Made by a program: the position numbers and the translations under genes. Below, piece after piece: positions 52,160 to 60,160 of a stretch of 64,000 nt of DNA; position 1 is the first letter of the stretch; each line of letters begins with the position of its first letter. Source of the DNA: an uncultured Spirochaetaceae bacterium. GTDB taxonomy: Bacteria; Spirochaetota; Spirochaetia; Sphaerochaetales; Sphaerochaetaceae. The notes beneath the pieces are model-generated. The model was not told where the DNA came from, did no database searches, and worked only from the letters and a program-made list of their open reading frames with translations. The DNA lies in NCBI GenBank assembly GCA_944389275.1, contig CALXLT010000019.1:1-64000 (forward strand), given 5' to 3'.

Positions 52160-53428
52160 TCAATATGCCATTGGCCAGCCAGACTTCTCCGAAAGAGCCT
52201 CTGCGAAATCCGTGAGGGCTTTCTCTGCGCTCATGTCGCCGTTGACCGCCTGATGAAGGGCATCCCTGTACTCGTTGTCGTAGTAGTTTCTCCAGGATGA
52301 GCTTTCATCGACATTGAACGCCTCTGTCACATTCGCGACCTCAGCCTGCATTATCTTGTAGTCCTCCACGACCTGAGGATCCTCTGGGCTGTAGGTTACG
52401 CTCTTGAGGGAGGAGAGACCCTTGTCCCTGTCAAGGAAGTACTGGAAGTTCTCGGTGTCATTGTAGAACCACTTGATGAACTCAATGGCAAGTTCCTTGT
52501 TCTTCGCGTTCTCAGGGATGGCAAGGCCTGAGCCGCCAAGGATAGCGGAACCACCCTCAGGGCCGACAGGAGAAGGGATAACTCCCCACTCGAAGCCTTC
52601 GATGTTCTGATAGAACGTGTTGTAGTTCCATGTTCCTGAGAAGTAGATCCCGACATCACCGTTCTGGAAGTAATCGCCAGGGTTGTCTGTCGTGCCGCCA
52701 GCCCAGATCGCCTTAGGCATCACGGAGTTGTTCCACTCAACGAACATGTCGAGAGCCGCGATCGCGCCTGGGCCATTGATCGCTACCTTGAACGAATCCC
52801 CATCCTTCTCAACCATCGAGCCACCGTACATATACATGATGTTGTCGTATCTGGCCCTTGAGTTGTCCATGGCCATGCCGTACTTCACGCCACCCTTCTC
52901 CTGGAGGATCTGCGCGTTTTCCCGATATTCCTCCAGTGTCCATGGATCGTCTACCGTAGGAGGTGTGATACCTGCTTTCTCGAAAGCATCCTTGTTATAG
53001 AAGACGTTCGTGATCGTGAACTGGTATGGAAGGCAGTAGTTCTTGTTCGTCGTGTAGTCCTGGCCGATGATCATGACAGCCTGCTCCTCGAAGTCATCGA
53101 TGTTCACATACTCTGTGAGATCAAGGAATTCCTCAGGATAGAGTCTTGTAAGCCTTGTTGTCGCGATGAGGTCGGGCAGGTCGTTGTTCCTTGCCATGAG
53201 AGGGAACTTCGTGAGCTGGTCGTCATATGGGATAACCATTATATCCAGCGTCTTCCCTGTCTCTTCAGCCCACTTGTTGAGCGTTGCCGTGAACGCGTCG
53301 CCGGTCGATGGCTCCTCGCTGAGAAGCACTCTAAGCGTATCAGGGTTTTTGGCTTCCTTGTTTCCACCTGCCGTGAGAGGAAGGACAACAAGGAGTGCTA
53401 GTGCGAGAATGATTAATACCTTTTTCAT
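52160..53428 (-). CDS. Extracellular sugar-binding protein of the pectin importer (YesO-like)
   Basis: About 422 residues from the ATG at 53428, whose GGAGG lies six bases upstream; an ATG 12 bases earlier contains that site. Signal peptide about 1-20 (MKKVLIILALALLVVLPLTA), with no lipobox Cys visible. The mature part is a family 1 binding protein: DTLRVLLSEEPSTG, MARNNDLPDLIATTRLT and a C-terminal NKELAIEFIKWFY. Serves the two permeases downstream. Separated from them by a stem-loop, and from the 839-residue gene upstream by 98 bases. Confidence 0.9.
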   Translation of the reverse strand: MKKVLIILALALLVVLPLTAGGNKEAKNPDTLRVLLSEEPSTGDAFTATLNKWAEETGKTLDIMVIPYDDQLTKFPLMARNNDLPDLIATTRLTRLYPEEFLDLTEYVNIDDFEEQAVMIIGQDYTTNKNYCLPYQFTITNVFYNKDAFEKAGITPPTVDDPWTLEEYRENAQILQEKGGVKYGMAMDNSRARYDNIMYMYGGSMVEKDGDSFKVAINGPGAIAALDMFVEWNNSVMPKAIWAGGTTDNPGDYFQNGDVGIYFSGTWNYNTFYQNIEGFEWGVIPSPVGPEGGSAILGGSGLAIPENAKNKELAIEFIKWFYNDTENFQYFLDRDKGLSSLKSVTYSPEDPQVVEDYKIMQAEVANVTEAFNVDESSSWRNYYDNEYRDALHQAVNGDMSAEKALTDFAEALSEKSGWPMAY

Positions 53429-53526
53429 CTCTACCTCCATTTGTTTGTTTTCAGTTTATCTTAAATATCCTATGTTTCTATGCATTATTTGCGATATTCT
53501 CCTGAGAGTATGCGCATATAATGCTT

Positions 53527-56046
53527 TTAGACCTCTTCGAATTCCACAACTCCCTCTGGAGTGAAGCCTTTATAGTTCTCAGCCTTGCCATCTACTGAAA
53601 GGCTTTTGTCCCATCCGGCCTCGATCTTCCCGTATTCAGGATCGTAGAACGCGTATGAAAGGGAAGGCGCATCGATAGCGAGCTTCGCGCTGAGGATCTT
53701 CGACATGAACGACTCAAGGCTTTTCTCCTTCCACAGCTCGCTGCAGCGGATGATCCATATGTTCCTCTTGCCCTCGCTCTTGATCTCCCTGTTCTGGAAT
53801 GTGCCTTCCTTCATCAGCGAGATCCCGTTGAGCGCAGTGATTGCGATAAGGCCGCCTCCATGTGACTCTGCAAACGCCCATCCATCCTTGATTTCCGTCC
53901 TCTTGAACGCAAACGTAGGGAAGTATGCGTGTGTGAAATCAACAGGGTGCTTCTCTGAAACGGAGTAGATCACGGAAGCGAATCCCTTGTACTGGTTAAC
54001 TCTCGGAAGCGTGCCGGAGCCGGCCCAGTATGATGGGCGCGCCTGGCCATAAAGCGCGAATTCTCCCGGATGGTTTATCCAGACATGCTCCTCTGCGCTC
54101 ATGACCATGTGCACGATGTCCTCCTGGAATCCCCTTCGTCCTGGATTGAAGTCGTTGGCCGCTGAGAGCAGATAGCTATGCGTCTTATAGACTGTCACAT
54201 CCGCATAACCGTTGTAGCCGTGCGTGGCTTTCCAGCTTATCGCCTTGCCTTTCTCGGCCTGATGGTATTTCAGGTTCTCATCTGAGGGCACATAGCCGGA
54301 GAATAGCAATGGCACGGCGCCTTTTCCCGCATGGCTTTGGTTGCCGATGCCGTATGCTATCCAGTTGATGAAGCTCGGGCAGTTTGAGTAGTTGCCCATG
54401 AGCTCCTTCAGATAAGTCCTCCCGCTTGTGGTGCTGAAGATGCCATTGAACGAGGCAAGGGCGAGCAGCCGGAACAACATCTCGAGAGCTCTTCGCGCGT
54501 AATCGCGTATCTCCTTGTTCTCCACCTGCGCGTATAGCGTCGCGAAGCCAAGTGAGTCTATAGGCAGATACGGAGGGCTGTTCCACTCCGTGAAGCCTTC
54601 CTTGAAGAGAGTCTCGAACCACGGCTTGAGCATGGATATGGCTTTCTCCTGCATCTGCACTCCTGTCATGCCGCTGTTGGTGAAGATCCTATCAGGATAC
54701 ATCTCGCCCGCGATGAGCTGGCATGCATGGAACATGAGGGCATGGTTCTCGCTCCAGAACCACATCGCGTCATCTCCCGGCTCGTCATGCCAGTAGCGGA
54801 AATTGAGGATGCACTCCTCCATGTCCTTGAGCGTCTCCTTCCTGATAAGCCCTGAATCGGAGAAGTGGCGGATCATGTACGGGAAATAGGAGAGATAGAA
54901 GTCCGAGCAGTCGCTTCTCTTGTTTATGAAGTCAAGCTGGCGGCGAAGTATCGTCTCGATCTCATCCTTGTCCCCGTTTGTGAACAGAAGGGCCATTGCC
55001 CTGTTCGCGTTCTGCTCCCCGTGCCTTGCAAGGTATTCCCAGGCATCCTTCTTCCTTGTCTCGAAATCCTTTGCGGTCTCTGAAAGGAAGCTGAGAGGGA
55101 AGTTCTCATATGTGCGGACTGTGCGTATCCTCAGTCCTTCGGCCTCTGTCTCCACATTGAAGCGGAGAAAGCCTACGGGGAAGTTCTCGACAGGGCCGAG
55201 GTCGGCTTTCCTGTCCCCTGCCTTGAATACTGCGTCTGTGCGGTGAAGCAGTCCGAGGAATGTATTCTCCTCGGTCGCTCCCGCAAGATGGACGATGAAA
55301 TCCTTGTCGGCGTATGGGTTGTCGGCGCTCATCGTCACGTGGCCTGACGTGAATGTGCTTCTGTCGAAAGCGAGGCTGTCGATAGCATGCTCAACCTTTG
55401 CGATGATATCCGTATCACGATTGCCCATCGGCAGTTTCTGCCTTATGCTCCCTGGGCTTTTCTCAAGCTTCAATGAGAATGTAAGCTCAGTGTCTCTTTC
55501 AGCGAACTCGTCCATCTCGAAGGTAAGGATGTTGTCACCTTTCCTGAGGCTGAGAGAGAAAGTCTCGTCCACGGGGGTGTTCCTTTCATAGGGGCGGAAG
55601 CTGTGCGCTTCCTTGCCGTCAATGTATATTGCCATACCTCCGGTTACTGATAAGGAAAATGTATACGTTCCTCCAGTGCTGCACTCAAGCACCGTCATCG
55701 CAGCCATGCTGATCCAGCGAGGCGTGGATGAGAAGATTGATGTTCCCACACGAGGATCCCCGAAAGGCGCTCTGTACGTTAGCGTGAGCTTGCTGCCGAG
55801 AAGCTCTGCCGTTCCCTCGGGCTGGCAGTCAGGGAACTCGGGCGCCTTGATGCCTTCGTTCTTTATCTTTGATAGGAAATTCGTTCTCAATGGGCTGATG
55901 TGTGAAGCTGCTGCCGTGGAACCTGCCCATACATTGGATTCAGATGCGATGGCAACACGATCACCAGAGACATCCTCGAGCCGAGGCTCCGAGACGAGAT
56001 ATCGTGTGATATATCCGTGTTCAAGATCTGAGATATGCCAGTTCAT
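53527..56046 (-). CDS. Large protein of unknown function, probable new carbohydrate-active enzyme
   Basis: 839 residues, first gene of the pectin operon, with AAGGAGAG before its ATG. No signal peptide. I do not recognise a named family. Visible parts: a beta-rich N-terminal region (about 1-205) with a jelly-roll-like stretch around residues 130-200 (MAIYIDGKEAHSFRPYER, KGDNILTFEMDEF), resembling a carbohydrate-binding or accessory module; a helical middle (about 330-560) with FWSENHALMFHACQLIAGE and WNSPPYLPIDSLGFATLYA, suggestive of an alpha/alpha toroid; and a beta-rich C-terminal part (about 600-839) with HPGEFALYGQARPSYWAGSG. That order recalls toroid-plus-sandwich lyases or hydrolases. 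Context suggests action on rhamnogalacturonan fragments (inference). Confidence 0.6.
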   Translation of the reverse strand: MNWHISDLEHGYITRYLVSEPRLEDVSGDRVAIASESNVWAGSTAAASHISPLRTNFLSKIKNEGIKAPEFPDCQPEGTAELLGSKLTLTYRAPFGDPRVGTSIFSSTPRWISMAAMTVLECSTGGTYTFSLSVTGGMAIYIDGKEAHSFRPYERNTPVDETFSLSLRKGDNILTFEMDEFAERDTELTFSLKLEKSPGSIRQKLPMGNRDTDIIAKVEHAIDSLAFDRSTFTSGHVTMSADNPYADKDFIVHLAGATEENTFLGLLHRTDAVFKAGDRKADLGPVENFPVGFLRFNVETEAEGLRIRTVRTYENFPLSFLSETAKDFETRKKDAWEYLARHGEQNANRAMALLFTNGDKDEIETILRRQLDFINKRSDCSDFYLSYFPYMIRHFSDSGLIRKETLKDMEECILNFRYWHDEPGDDAMWFWSENHALMFHACQLIAGEMYPDRIFTNSGMTGVQMQEKAISMLKPWFETLFKEGFTEWNSPPYLPIDSLGFATLYAQVENKEIRDYARRALEMLFRLLALASFNGIFSTTSGRTYLKELMGNYSNCPSFINWIAYGIGNQSHAGKGAVPLLFSGYVPSDENLKYHQAEKGKAISWKATHGYNGYADVTVYKTHSYLLSAANDFNPGRRGFQEDIVHMVMSAEEHVWINHPGEFALYGQARPSYWAGSGTLPRVNQYKGFASVIYSVSEKHPVDFTHAYFPTFAFKRTEIKDGWAFAESHGGGLIAITALNGISLMKEGTFQNREIKSEGKRNIWIIRCSELWKEKSLESFMSKILSAKLAIDAPSLSYAFYDPEYGKIEAGWDKSLSVDGKAENYKGFTPEGVVEFEEV

Positions 56047-56124
56047 ATGCTCTCCTTTATCTTCAAGTGTATTTTGTGCGTGAGGATATTCAACACGATT
56101 ATTGCGTTGTATGAAGGATAATAT

Positions 56125-56154
56125 TTGCGTTTTTTGCTATGTAGGGGTTAAAAT
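56125..56154 (+). promoter_or_regulatory. Promoter of the cupin-AraC regulator
   Basis: Seen: TTGCGT (56125-56130), 18-base spacer, TAAAAT (56149-56154), five bases before the ATG at 56160. A GTAGGGG within the spacer could alternatively be a ribosome-binding site for a TTG at 56154. Confidence 0.45.
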
Positions 56155-56159
56155 TGGAT

Positions 56160-57944
56160 ATGAACGACAAGTTTGAGAGGTTCCTGGCGTCAAATAACTT
56201 CACTGTCCATATGAACAAGGAGACAGACTCCACATATCTTTTCATAGATCTCGGGGAGCGTTCTTCCAAGATGAATATGGAGCTGCAGCACTTCCATTCA
56301 AGCTATGAGATATTCATCGCCCTTGATGATAATGTCGCGCATATCGTGGAAGGCCGTTATCTCCCGATGCGCAAGTGGGATATCATATTCCTTCGTCCAG
56401 GCCTGGTTCACCTGTCATGCTATGAGCGGAAGAACGGTATGCAGAAACGGATCGTGATCAACTTCTCCCTTCCTCCCGCCCCCGGTAGCCTGGATTATCA
56501 GATGGAGAAGCTGCTCAAGCCTTTCAGCCTGCAGGTCCCGATCATACGGCTTGAAGGCAGATCCCTCTCTTCCATGATCACCTCATTGGAATCGCTGCTG
56601 CTCGCGGCAAAGGAAAAGAAGTCTGGCTGGCAGATTGAGGTCCTTTCTGATTTCATGCTATTCCTGCTATGCGTTTCCAGAAACATGAACCGGTCTGATT
56701 ATGAAGCTTCGTTCATCACTGATACCGCGGACAGGAAGATATATAACATCGTTGAGTACATGCAATCGAATTACATGGAGAATATAACGCTGGCGGATAC
56801 CGCCTCGCGCTTTTCCGTTTCCCCTTACTATCTCTCGCATCTGTTCCCGAAGATAACAGGGACTTCCTTCATCTCATATCTGCATAGGATAAGGGTAGGG
56901 CATGCGCTGCAATACCTTGCATATTCTGACATGAAGATAAAGGATATCATCAGGGAGTGCGGATTCTCTAGCGCCTCGCAGTTCAATAGGGTCTTCTTCT
57001 CGTTTATCTCCCGCAATCCGACACAGTTCAGGCTCTTGGGCTACATCGAGAAGCAGCTTATCGTCAATAAGTTCAATCCTGAGTACGATGAGATCGTGCC
57101 GCCGGCATTCCCTCCTCATATGAGGACCGGGATCCTGGAAAGAGGACGACGGCATCACGATCTTATCCTAGGCATAAGCAGCCAGGATTTCGATATCTCT
57201 GTCCCTGAAGACATCCCGCATGTGATGGACAGCGTGGGAGCTGATGCGATCATGCTTGATATCAGGAAGACATTCCCTTATATCTGCAGCGATTATTCGA
57301 GGATCTCAGAGGAAAGCATGGAAGCTTTCCGCAATCTTGGAGTGAAGAACCTCATCCTCTTCGATGATTCTGATATCATAACGCTTGATAGCGACGATAG
57401 GCACATGGCAATCAGCAGCATCCGGTCGCTTATCCAGTTCGCCTCCGTTATCTCCGCCTCGTCGATAGCTCTCGTGCCCGCGAATATGAGTAACTATGGC
57501 GAGAGATATTCCTTTGCTTTCTATGACTCCATAAGCCGGATATTGCAATATGCGGAAGACTGGAATGTGAACATAATGATCCAGGGAATGGCCCACTCTG
57601 TGCTGCCGAATCCTCAGACGATAAGGAAGATGCTGGATTTCTTCTCGCCCTCTCATCTGTCCCTGCTTTTCGATCCGTTGGCCATGATTGACAGGGATTG
57701 GCAGAACAACACGTTCAGCTATTTCGGGGAATTCTTCTCCGCGCTCTCTGAGGATATCTCGGCAATCAGGCTCCGTGATTCGCTGGATCTCAGGCCAGTT
57801 GCCTTGGGGCAGGGGATAATGGCAAAGACATTCCCCCGCATCGCGGATCTGGTCACGAGGAGTGTCCCTGTGATAAGGGATGGCGGGAGCGAGGCATATC
57901 TTCTCTCTGATCTAGCGTATATAAGGAAGACCTTCGGGGCTTGA
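56160..57944 (+). CDS. Cupin - AraC DNA-binding - TIM-barrel fusion regulator
   Basis: 594 residues from ATG 56160 (a TTG two codons earlier is possible). N-terminal cupin-type ligand domain (about 10-110: FHSSYEIFIALDDNV, WDIIFLRPGLVHLSCYE). AraC double helix-turn-helix (about 195-295: NITLADTASRFSVSPYYLSHLF and MKIKDIIRECGFSSASQFNRVFF). A C-terminal region (about 330-594) reads like a sugar-phosphate isomerase/AP endonuclease 2-type TIM barrel: LSLLFDPLAMIDRD and ISAIRLRDSLDLRPVALGQG. Divergent from the pectin operon with 107 bases between, so it most likely controls it. The barrel may sense a sugar rather than catalyse. Confidence 0.8.
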   Translation: MNDKFERFLASNNFTVHMNKETDSTYLFIDLGERSSKMNMELQHFHSSYEIFIALDDNVAHIVEGRYLPMRKWDIIFLRPGLVHLSCYERKNGMQKRIVINFSLPPAPGSLDYQMEKLLKPFSLQVPIIRLEGRSLSSMITSLESLLLAAKEKKSGWQIEVLSDFMLFLLCVSRNMNRSDYEASFITDTADRKIYNIVEYMQSNYMENITLADTASRFSVSPYYLSHLFPKITGTSFISYLHRIRVGHALQYLAYSDMKIKDIIRECGFSSASQFNRVFFSFISRNPTQFRLLGYIEKQLIVNKFNPEYDEIVPPAFPPHMRTGILERGRRHHDLILGISSQDFDISVPEDIPHVMDSVGADAIMLDIRKTFPYICSDYSRISEESMEAFRNLGVKNLILFDDSDIITLDSDDRHMAISSIRSLIQFASVISASSIALVPANMSNYGERYSFAFYDSISRILQYAEDWNVNIMIQGMAHSVLPNPQTIRKMLDFFSPSHLSLLFDPLAMIDRDWQNNTFSYFGEFFSALSEDISAIRLRDSLDLRPVALGQGIMAKTFPRIADLVTRSVPVIRDGGSEAYLLSDLAYIRKTFGA

Positions 57945-57987
57945 TGCCGCTATCTGGAGTGGTCATGGAGAAAGAGAGCTCCATGAT

Positions 57988-58644
57988 TTATTTCCTGGAT
58001 TCAAGCTTTCTCAGATGGAGATAAACGGTATTCTTGGATATCCCGAGGATGTCAGCCACCTGCATTACGGAATCCTTGATGTCGAAAATACCCTTATTGT
58101 AGAGGATGCGGATGATTTCCTTGTTCTTGTTCGTGGAATGCACGGTATCGTCATGCATCACCAGGGCTTTTGCCTCCGCGACTTCCGCTAGGATTGATTC
58201 TGAAAGATTATTGTTGAAGCGTTCCTTATGATGCTTATCCGCATCAGGATTGAAAAGCGATTGGATAAGCTCAGATGCTGGTACATCAAGATACAGGTTT
58301 ATGCATAGAAGGCCTATTAGGCGGGCATTCTCTCCGAATATGGGGATAGTAGAGGATTTCAGTCGCTCTCCTGAGTCATTTATCACCGAATATGATGTAT
58401 ATTCTCCTATGGCCGAGAGATCATTGTCGTTTATGCGCTTCAGCATATTGAGCGCGAGATCGGTTATCGGAGCCCCTGCAGACCTTCCGGAATGATACCC
58501 GTTGCATATCTTCATGACTGAATGGTGATAGTCCTCGAGACTGTGGAGGCTGATCTCATAAGGACTTCCGAGATATGCTGACAACCCATCCATCATGGAC
58601 GCGTATGAATCAAGAATAAGCTTATCTGTTTTTGTCAATTTCAC
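57988..58644 (-). CDS. YheO/DauR-type transcriptional regulator
   Basis: About 218 residues from a GTG at 58644. The frame also has an ATG at 58686, but that codon lies between the apparent -35 and -10, and GAGGAG precedes the GTG. N-terminal PAS-like YheO domain (about 5-115: LDSYASMMDGLSAYLGSPYEISLHSLEDY, VINDSGERLKSSTIPIF) and a C-terminal helix-turn-helix (about 175-218: GIFDIKDSVMQVADILGISKNTVYLHLRKLE). Relatives regulate amino-acid catabolic genes. Divergent from the PatB - NhaC - PatB operon, its likely target. Confidence 0.85.
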   Translation of the reverse strand: MKLTKTDKLILDSYASMMDGLSAYLGSPYEISLHSLEDYHHSVMKICNGYHSGRSAGAPITDLALNMLKRINDNDLSAIGEYTSYSVINDSGERLKSSTIPIFGENARLIGLLCINLYLDVPASELIQSLFNPDADKHHKERFNNNLSESILAEVAEAKALVMHDDTVHSTNKNKEIIRILYNKGIFDIKDSVMQVADILGISKNTVYLHLRKLESRK

Positions 58645-58668
58645 GCAGGCAGTACTCTCCTCTGATAA

Positions 58669-58697
58669 AAAATAACACCCCTTCATCGCGGATACAA
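58669..58697 (-). promoter_or_regulatory. Promoter of the YheO-type regulator
   Basis: Seen on the minus strand: TTGTAT (58697-58692), 17-base spacer, TATTTT (58674-58669). It places transcription start downstream of the ATG at 58686, supporting the GTG at 58644. Confidence 0.45.
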
Positions 58698-58712
58698 GTA
58701 AAATAAATTTTA

Positions 58713-58740
58713 TTGATATTACTAAATTTTATTGTAAAAT
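58713..58740 (+). promoter_or_regulatory. Promoter of the PatB-NhaC-PatB operon
   Basis: Seen: TTGATA (58713-58718), 16-base spacer, TAAAAT (58735-58740), in an AT-rich divergent region. An ATG at 58739 falls in the -10, so it cannot be the start; the ATG at 58769 has AAGGAG upstream. Confidence 0.65.
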
Positions 58741-58768
58741 GAGGTTGGAACGCGAAGGAGATAAGCTG

Positions 58769-59953
58769 ATGGGAGATGGGCAGGAACTGAGGCTTGTGGA
58801 TCCAGAAGGGCTTTGCAGGCTGAAATGGGAATACGAACAATATCGTACAGGGTATGATGATATGATCGGGATGGGCACTGCGGATATGGACTATATGTCG
58901 CCCGAGCCGATCCTGCAGGCAATAATGGATATCGCCCGGCGCGGTCATCTGGGTTATCCGATGATACCCGATGAGTATTATGACGCGATACATGACTGGC
59001 TTCTCCGTCAGGCGGGCTGGGATATCAATGCAATGGACTCCATATGCCGAAACAGCGGGATATATATATCTGCATGGTCCGCCATCGATGTCCTGACAAA
59101 GCCTGGCGATAAGATCGTCATCTTCACGCCAGTCCATTTCTGCTTCAAGAGGATGATCGATATGAATCATCGCGTCACCATCGAATGTCCCCTGATCCAG
59201 ATAGATGGACGGTATACGATAAATCCAGATGCTCTTGAGGCCTGCCTCTCAAGCGGTGCAAGGCTCATATGGATCTGCAATCCTCATAATCCTGTGGGAC
59301 GGGCATGGACACCTAAAGAGCTTCAGGCCATCGCGGATCTTGCAGAGAGGTACGATGTGCAGATCCTTTCAGATGATGTTTACAGCGGCCTCACATTCCC
59401 TGGCGTGAAATATACTCCGATAGCCTCGCTTTCAAAGGAGATATCCTATCGTACTGTCACGCTGTGCTCTACCAGCAAGACATTCAATACGACTGCATTG
59501 CTGCATTCGTATATCGTTGCCGAGAATCCCGAGACGATGAAGCTGTATAAGGAATCGATGGATAGCCTGGATCTTCGATACAGCACGGATATCATGGGTA
59601 TATATGCGCTGATAGCAGCTTACCGCCATTGCGATGGCTGGCTGGCAAATGTACGCAGGCAGCTTCAGAAGAACTATCAGACCATTGCTGATTATTGCCA
59701 GGAGCATATCCCGATGATAAGCGTAGCTAAGGCGGATTCCACATATTTTGCATGGATCGACATGCGTAAGCTTGGGATCAATCCACAGCAGCTGAGGTAT
59801 GAGCTTGAGAGGGAGGAGCATATCATCCCAGAGAACGGGCTTAGGTCCGGCAAGGGCGGAAGCGGATTCATCAGGCTGAATACCGCGACGTCAGAGGAAA
59901 ACATCATCAACGCCATGAGACGGCTTGAGCATTTCTGCCGCAATCATGGATAA
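58769..59953 (+). CDS. PatB/MalY-type PLP-dependent C-S lyase/aminotransferase
   Basis: 394 residues from ATG 58769 (AAGGAG eight bases upstream). Family opening MGTADMDYMSPEPILQAIMD near 35-54, ICNPHNPVGRAWTPKEL near 168, LSDDVYSGLTFPGV near 200, and STSKTFNTTALLHS with the PLP Lys near 237. C-terminal RSGKGGSGFIRLNTATS is the substrate-carboxylate Arg region. Expected beta-elimination of cystathionine-like or other amino-acid substrates, or transamination. First gene of an operon with an NhaC-type antiporter and a second paralogue. Confidence 0.86.
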   Translation: MGDGQELRLVDPEGLCRLKWEYEQYRTGYDDMIGMGTADMDYMSPEPILQAIMDIARRGHLGYPMIPDEYYDAIHDWLLRQAGWDINAMDSICRNSGIYISAWSAIDVLTKPGDKIVIFTPVHFCFKRMIDMNHRVTIECPLIQIDGRYTINPDALEACLSSGARLIWICNPHNPVGRAWTPKELQAIADLAERYDVQILSDDVYSGLTFPGVKYTPIASLSKEISYRTVTLCSTSKTFNTTALLHSYIVAENPETMKLYKESMDSLDLRYSTDIMGIYALIAAYRHCDGWLANVRRQLQKNYQTIADYCQEHIPMISVAKADSTYFAWIDMRKLGINPQQLRYELEREEHIIPENGLRSGKGGSGFIRLNTATSEENIINAMRRLEHFCRNHG

Positions 59954-59965
59954 GGAGGAATTGAG

Positions 59966-60160
59966 ATGGAGAGAACAAAGACTGGCAGAGAGAAGAAGGA
60001 TGCGACCTTGCTGTATTCGGTCATCGCATTGCTGTGCATCGTCGTATTCATGGCCTGCGGTTACATATTCCTGAGCGCTAACTTTGCCATATTGCTGTTT
60101 CTTGGGTGGCTGATAGCCGCGGCATTCGCCATGTTCCTTGGCTTCAGGTTCACGGTATGA
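59966..60160 (+). pseudogene. NhaC-type antiporter, N-terminal part cut off by a frameshift
   Basis: 64 codons with GGAGG before the ATG at 59976-adjacent start region (59966 start). It encodes the first NhaC-like segment: a basic head and two helices (SVIALLCIVVFMACGYIFL, FAILLFLGWLIAAAFAMFLGF). The frame then stops at TGA 60158-60160, while the next part of the same protein continues in the +1 frame. The two parts together would form one full-length antiporter. See the following entry. Confidence 0.65.

Noticed and set aside
58739..58768. ATG at 58739 as the start of the first PatB-type gene
   Set aside because: It lies within the -10 hexamer and has no ribosome-binding site, while 58769 has AAGGAG at good spacing.
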